Source of the DNA: an uncultured Clostridia bacterium
GTDB taxonomy: Bacteria > Bacillota > Clostridia > Christensenellales > Borkfalkiaceae
NCBI GenBank assembly: GCA_937915565.1
Contig: CALDMH010000187.1
Coordinates: forward strand, 1 to 9,465
DNA: 9,465 nt
Reading direction: 5' to 3'
The number at the start of each line of letters is the position of its first letter. The stretch's first letter is position 1. Positions 5,823 through 9,465 of the stretch are shown here, piece after piece. Made by a program: the position numbers and the translations under genes. The notes beneath the pieces were generated by a model. The model was given only the letters and a program-made list of their open reading frames with translations, had not been told where the DNA came from and ran no database searches.

Positions 5823-7382
5823 TTACATCAACGGAGCAAGAAACGCCAAAATGGATTTCACCACTTTTTCGTACGGTTTAAGCTTTATATCTTCGGGCGA
5901 AAGCAGGTCGCATTCGCGATCGATTAAATATGAAAAGTCTGCGTATATGTCGTTTAACAGGCTATTTTTATAAAAAAACGCACCGCACTCGAAATGGTGA
6001 ACGAGCGAACGGAAATCGAGATTTATCGTTCCGATAACCGCCGAATCGTCGTCCGACAAGAAACATTTGGAATGAAGAAATCCGTTGCGATACGCGTAAA
6101 CCTTGACGCCCGCCGACATAAGCGATATGCACGAACTGCGCGTCATCATATAAATCATTTTCTTATCGGGAATTTGCGGAATGAAAATTCTCACGTCAAC
6201 CCCGCGCCGAGCCGCATTTTTTATCGCCGTGGTGATATTCGTGTCCACGATAAGATAAGGCGTGGCGATATAAAGATATTTATCGGAACGGTTAATCATA
6301 TCGAGATAAACGTTTTCGCCGATATGTTCCTCGGTTATGGGTGCGGGCGAATCGCCGAACGGGAAAATATAGCCGTCGTCGTACATTGCGTGCTTCGGAC
6401 AGATAAAGTCCTCCTCGGCAAGAGTTTTGCCGCCGCACATATTGAAAAGCTGAATAAACAGGCGAACAAGGCTATCGACGGCTTGCCCCTTTATTTTCAC
6501 CGAGCAATCGAGCCATCTGCCGTACGGCCTCGTGATATTCGCGTACTCGTCGGCAATATTCGCGCCGCCCATAAACCCGACTTTTCCGTCGATTACGGCT
6601 ATTTTCCTGTGGTCGCGATTGTTGTGGCTCACCGAAACCACGGGGATAAACTTGTGGAATTTCCTTGCGTCGAAACCCTTTTTGCAAAGTTCCTTATAAA
6701 AATCGGGTGACACCTTCGGCATACTGCCCACGTCGTCGTACATTATATAGACCTTAACGCCTTCGCTTTGCTTTTTGAGAAGCAGCTCCTCAATCTCGCC
6801 CCAAACGACGCCTTCGTCGATGATGAAATACTCCAAAAAAACGTACTTTTCGGCTTTTTGAATTTCTTCTTTCAGCGAGTTAAAGAACTTATAGCCGCAC
6901 TTAACGTATTCGGCGGTGGAATTATCGAACACGGGAAAGGCGGTTGCGTAACGCAGGTATCCCACTATCGCTTTGCCCTTTCCGCCCTCTTCGGAAAGCC
7001 TGTTTAAAACCTCGTCCTGACGGTAATATTCGTCGTGATGCTCGGTGTAAATCGCGCAGTATTTCTTCATTTGCCGCTTACTCATTTTCACGTTACCGAA
7101 CGTCAGATACATCATTATTCCGCCGTAAGGGAAAAGCAATATGAGAATCACCCAAGGCAATTTATAACAAGCCGACTGGTCCTTATTGATAATCGCGACC
7201 GTTATAATCCCCGATAAAACGGAAACCGCAACGGAATAAACGATGGGCGTAGTTTGCCCGAGCAAAAACAGCACCGCCCACATTCCCACGGCCTGCAAGA
7301 TTATACTAAGCAGGATTATTGCGAATCGCGAAACGTATATCTTCGTTCTCGCCGCTTTGTTTTTTCTCGTTTTGCTTTTCAT
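5823..7382 (-). CDS. cls: Cardiolipin synthase (phospholipase D superfamily)
   Basis: Membrane enzyme that joins two phosphatidylglycerol molecules into cardiolipin and glycerol. Numbering from ATG 7382 (519 residues): a basic N-terminus, hydrophobic segments at about 17-41, 47-66 and 75-95 with the PLDc_N-type signature around LPWVILILLFPYGG, then two catalytic phospholipase D domains. HKD motif 1 is H258-x-K260-x4-D265 (DHRKIAVID); HKD motif 2 is H437-x-K439-x4-D444 (LHSKCFLSDD), followed by GTINLDFRSL. Both are intact, so activity is expected. The C-terminus FLAPLM is typical of Cls. The start is uncertain: a GTG at 7442 would add 20 residues, but its AGGGA abuts the codon and it lies beside a small hairpin; the ATG begins the usual basic segment, yet its AAGGGA is about 15 bases away. 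A consensus promoter lies upstream and a terminator downstream, so it is probably monocistronic. Confidence 0.93.
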   Translation of the reverse strand: MKSKTRKNKAARTKIYVSRFAIILLSIILQAVGMWAVLFLLGQTTPIVYSVAVSVLSGIITVAIINKDQSACYKLPWVILILLFPYGGIMMYLTFGNVKMSKRQMKKYCAIYTEHHDEYYRQDEVLNRLSEEGGKGKAIVGYLRYATAFPVFDNSTAEYVKCGYKFFNSLKEEIQKAEKYVFLEYFIIDEGVVWGEIEELLLKKQSEGVKVYIMYDDVGSMPKVSPDFYKELCKKGFDARKFHKFIPVVSVSHNNRDHRKIAVIDGKVGFMGGANIADEYANITRPYGRWLDCSVKIKGQAVDSLVRLFIQLFNMCGGKTLAEEDFICPKHAMYDDGYIFPFGDSPAPITEEHIGENVYLDMINRSDKYLYIATPYLIVDTNITTAIKNAARRGVDVRIFIPQIPDKKMIYMMTRSSCISLMSAGVKVYAYRNGFLHSKCFLSDDDSAVIGTINLDFRSLVHHFECGAFFYKNSLLNDIYADFSYLIDRECDLLSPEDIKLKPYEKVVKSILAFLAPLM

Positions 7383-7500
7383 TTTCTTTTGTATTTTTCC
7401 CTTTTCGTCGTTTTTTACACTTTTTCCGTTTCGGGAGAACACTCCCTACTTTTCGCCGCCTCGTACAAAATAACGGAATTTACGTCCCGTTTTTCGCCGT

Positions 7501-7560
7501 TTAAAAGTCGGCATAAAAACGAAAACGTGTGGCTATAAGTCGATTATCGGGCGTTTTCAA
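7501..7560 (-). CDS. Possible 19-residue leader peptide upstream of cls
   Basis: A TTG at 7560 (another in-frame TTG at 7563) opens a frame of 19 codons ending in TAA at 7501, reading MKTPDNRLIATRFRFYADF. The stretch GAGGTGA (7566-7572) lies five bases upstream of the first of these, a better placed ribosome site than either candidate start of cls has. It lies within the predicted cls leader. I do not recognise the peptide. It may be a translated leader or a chance frame. Confidence 0.3.
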   Translation of the reverse strand: MKTPDNRLIATRFRFYADF

Positions 7561-7588
7561 CAAAATCACCTCGTTTATTAAACACCCG
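7548..7588 (-). promoter_or_regulatory. Leader stem-loop enclosing a ribosome site upstream of cls
   Basis: CGGGTGTTT and AAACGCCCG on the minus strand (7580-7588 with 7548-7556) pair over nine base pairs with one G-U wobble. The 23-base loop holds the GAGGTGA ribosome-site-like stretch and the TTG of the possible leader peptide. The structure would begin about eight bases after the predicted transcription start. It matches no riboswitch class that I recognise. Confidence 0.4.
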
Positions 7589-7602
7589 TTTAATTTATAT
7601 AT

Positions 7603-7630
7603 ATTATATAAAAATATTGGAAATTGTCAA
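7603..7630 (-). promoter_or_regulatory. Consensus SigA promoter of cls
   Basis: On the minus strand a perfect TTGACA (7630-7625), a 16-bp spacer and a perfect TATAAT (7608-7603). The predicted start near 7596 gives a leader of about 150 to 215 bases, depending on which cls start codon is used. Confidence 0.8.
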
Positions 7631-7651
7631 TATAATTTTCGGCAAAGAGCA

Positions 7652-7696
7652 TTGCGGCCGCCGTTTGCGAAATTTTTTCGCAAACGGCGGCCGCAA
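7652..7696. repeat. Perfect 21-bp inverted repeat between htpG and cls
   Basis: Positions 7652-7672 and 7676-7696 are exact reverse complements around a three-base loop. The arms are very GC-rich at their base and each contains GCGGCCGC. It lies about 35 bases past the htpG stop and 22 bases before the cls -35 box, as a terminator would. However, neither strand has a U tract after the stem, so it is not a standard intrinsic terminator. Confidence 0.75.
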
Positions 7697-7730
7697 AATA
7701 AATCTGTTTCAATCGGCAAATCGGCACGTT

Positions 7731-9465
7731 TTACTTTGCGAGCAAAGCGAAAAGTTTGTCGGTAAGCGCGGAAGCGTCCTCAACGGGAAGCCCCGCGACG
7801 AGCCTTGCGGACTGATAAAGCACGTCGGCGTAATCCGCTACGGAATCCTTATCGGCCTCATATGCCGCTTTAAGTTTTGCATAAATCGGGTGGTCGGCGT
7901 TGATTTCGAGAATCTTGTTTGCCTTAACCATTCCCTCTTCGGCGTTGGGCATTTGCGAAAGAACCTTTTCCATCTCGATGGAAACCTCGCCCTCGGACGA
8001 AAGACATACGGGGTGAGTTTTCAAAACGGACGAAACCTTAACTTTTGCAACTTTGTCGCCGAGCGCGTTTTTCAATGCGTCGAGAAGCTCCTTATCTTCT
8101 TCGTTCTTCTTATCGTCCGCCTCACTTACGCCCACGCTTTCGTCGAGAATATTTTTAAACTCTTTATCCTCGTATTTGCCGAGCATCTTAACGGCGAACT
8201 CGTCCACGTCGTCGGTGAAGCACAATATATCGTAACCCTCGTCGAGAAGTTTTTCGCTTTGCGGAAGAGCCTTAACGGCGTCCTCGGTTTTAGCCGAACC
8301 GTAGTAAATATACTTCTGCTCTGCGCCGAACGAATCGACGTATTCTTTAAGCGTAACGTACTTCCCGAGTTTTACGGATTTGAACATTATGAGGTCCTGC
8401 AAAACTTCTTTATTCATTCCCCAGCCGCTGTAAAGTCCGTATTTAAGCTGCAAACCGAAGTTCTTGAAGAATTTATCGTAAGTTTCCCTATCGTTCTTCT
8501 GCATATCGAGAAGCTCGTTTTTAATCTTCTTTTCGATATTGGATTCGATGAGTTGAAGCTGACGGTTATGCTGAATGGTTTCACGCGAGATATTGAGTTG
8601 AAGCTCGCTGTCCACCAAACCTTTCACGAAGCTGAAATAATCGGGAAGAAGGTCGGCGCATTTGTCGGTTATAAGCACGCCGTCCGTATAAAGTTTCAAA
8701 CCTTTTTCGTAGTTTTTGCTGTAATAATCGTAAGGTACTCTCGACGGGATATAAAGAAGAGCTTTGTAACTCACCGCGCCCTCGACGTTAACGTGAACGT
8801 ATTTCAAAGGCGCTTCGTAATCGTAGAAGTTGTCCTTATAAAACGCGTCGTAATCCTCTTTGGTCAATTCGTTTTTGTTCTTTTTCCAAAGCGGAACCAT
8901 AGAGTTAAGAGTTTCCGTTTCGGTGTAGGCCTCGGGCGATTTGCCGTCCTTTCTCTCCTCTTCGGTGAGTTCCTTATATTTCGTTACGTCCATTTTGATG
9001 GGGTAACGAATATAATCGGAATACTTTTTGACGAGGCTTCTTATCTCGTATTCTTCAAGATATTTGCTGTATTTCTCGTCGTCGGTATCCTTTTTCATAT
9101 GAAGGACTATTTCCGTGCCTCTTTCCGCTTTTTCGCAAGGCGTAACTTCGTAGCCCTCCGTGCCGCAACTCGTCCAGACGTAAGCCTGCTCCGAGCCGAA
9201 CGCCTTGGAGAACACCTCCACCTTATCGGCAACCATAAACGCGGAATAAAATCCCACGCCGAACTGACCGATGACGTTTACGTCCTCTTTTTCCTTTGCA
9301 TCCGCATTTGCTGCCTTGAAATCGAAAGAACCGCTCTTCGCTATCGTCCCGAGGTTTTCTTCGAGCTCTTTTTCCGTCATACCGATACCGTTATCGGTTA
9401 TGGTAAGCGTGCCGGCATCCTTATCCGCTTTGATTTTAATATAGAAATCCTCGCGGGTGAGCCCC
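7731..9465 (-). CDS. htpG: Chaperone HtpG (Hsp90), 5' end outside window
   Basis: Cytosolic ATP-dependent Hsp90 chaperone that helps fold and stabilise client proteins. The frame is open to the right edge, giving 577 visible residues; about 50-60 N-terminal residues are missing compared with family members of roughly 620-640. The ATG at 9380 is internal, because the 28 codons before it already encode family sequence ending in ITDNGIG. Visible landmarks: DNGIGM (ATP-site Asp and glycines), GTIAKSG of the lid, IGQFGVGFYSAFMVAD (GxxGxG), GTEI closing the N-domain, PLWKKNKNE at the start of the middle domain, LNISRETIQ with the conserved Arg, and ILEINADHPI in the C-terminal dimerisation domain. 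All key residues in view are present. The stop is TAA at 7731. Confidence 0.97.
   Translation of the reverse strand, partial: GLTREDFYIKIKADKDAGTLTITDNGIGMTEKELEENLGTIAKSGSFDFKAANADAKEKEDVNVIGQFGVGFYSAFMVADKVEVFSKAFGSEQAYVWTSCGTEGYEVTPCEKAERGTEIVLHMKKDTDDEKYSKYLEEYEIRSLVKKYSDYIRYPIKMDVTKYKELTEEERKDGKSPEAYTETETLNSMVPLWKKNKNELTKEDYDAFYKDNFYDYEAPLKYVHVNVEGAVSYKALLYIPSRVPYDYYSKNYEKGLKLYTDGVLITDKCADLLPDYFSFVKGLVDSELQLNISRETIQHNRQLQLIESNIEKKIKNELLDMQKNDRETYDKFFKNFGLQLKYGLYSGWGMNKEVLQDLIMFKSVKLGKYVTLKEYVDSFGAEQKYIYYGSAKTEDAVKALPQSEKLLDEGYDILCFTDDVDEFAVKMLGKYEDKEFKNILDESVGVSEADDKKNEEDKELLDALKNALGDKVAKVKVSSVLKTHPVCLSSEGEVSIEMEKVLSQMPNAEEGMVKANKILEINADHPIYAKLKAAYEADKDSVADYADVLYQSARLVAGLPVEDASALTDKLFALLAK

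Noticed and set aside
7433..7446. Hairpin at the GTG candidate start of cls as a regulatory element
   Set aside because: The stem is only five base pairs with a four-base loop. It is used only as a weak argument against the GTG start.

Overview
The window looks like chromosomal DNA of an anaerobic Gram-positive bacterium of the Bacillota, most likely an uncultured gut Clostridia lineage. The signs are AGGAG-type ribosome sites, consensus TTGACA/TATAAT promoters, lipobox signal peptides, and secreted proteins built from repeated PTC...CxxCG...GH units, a style common in gut Clostridia surface proteins. The order or family cannot be fixed from sequence alone. All four protein genes lie on the minus strand, so transcription runs from high to low coordinates. 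Each has its own promoter or terminator, so I see neighbours rather than an operon.

Right to left: (1) 7731-9465 is most of htpG, the Hsp90 chaperone, whose 5' end lies beyond the right edge. (2) 7383-7730 holds a perfect 21-bp inverted repeat, a consensus promoter and a structured leader for the next gene. (3) 5823-7382 (possibly from 7442) is cls, a membrane cardiolipin synthase with two intact HKD motifs. (4) 5129-5822 is noncoding: two small tandem-repeat arrays, a strong minus-strand terminator, then the promoter and leader (with a five-codon upstream ORF) of the next gene. (5) 2312-5128 is a 938-residue secreted lipoprotein with 13 CxxC motifs. (6) 1963-2311 is a gap with an intrinsic terminator, extra hairpins and a promoter. 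(7) 292-1962 is a 556-residue lipoprotein that aligns colinearly with the middle and C-terminal half of the larger one. (8) 1-291 is noncoding, with 20-bp tandem repeats and part of a possible interspersed element bounded by 11-bp inverted repeats.

The most interesting content is the lipoprotein pair. Both are strings of small modules with a nearly fixed cysteine/histidine spacing (C-x9-C-x2-C-x10-17-H, mostly x12-13, and a related LNG module with C-x9/11-C-x2-C-x11/12-H). The same two module positions have lost their CxxC in both proteins. This points to an old duplication with retained architecture and to a possible extracellular metal-binding, redox or adhesive surface protein family. The function is unknown. 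The htpG and cls genes are housekeeping: protein folding in the cytosol and anionic phospholipid synthesis in the membrane. Nothing in the sequence links them functionally to the lipoproteins.
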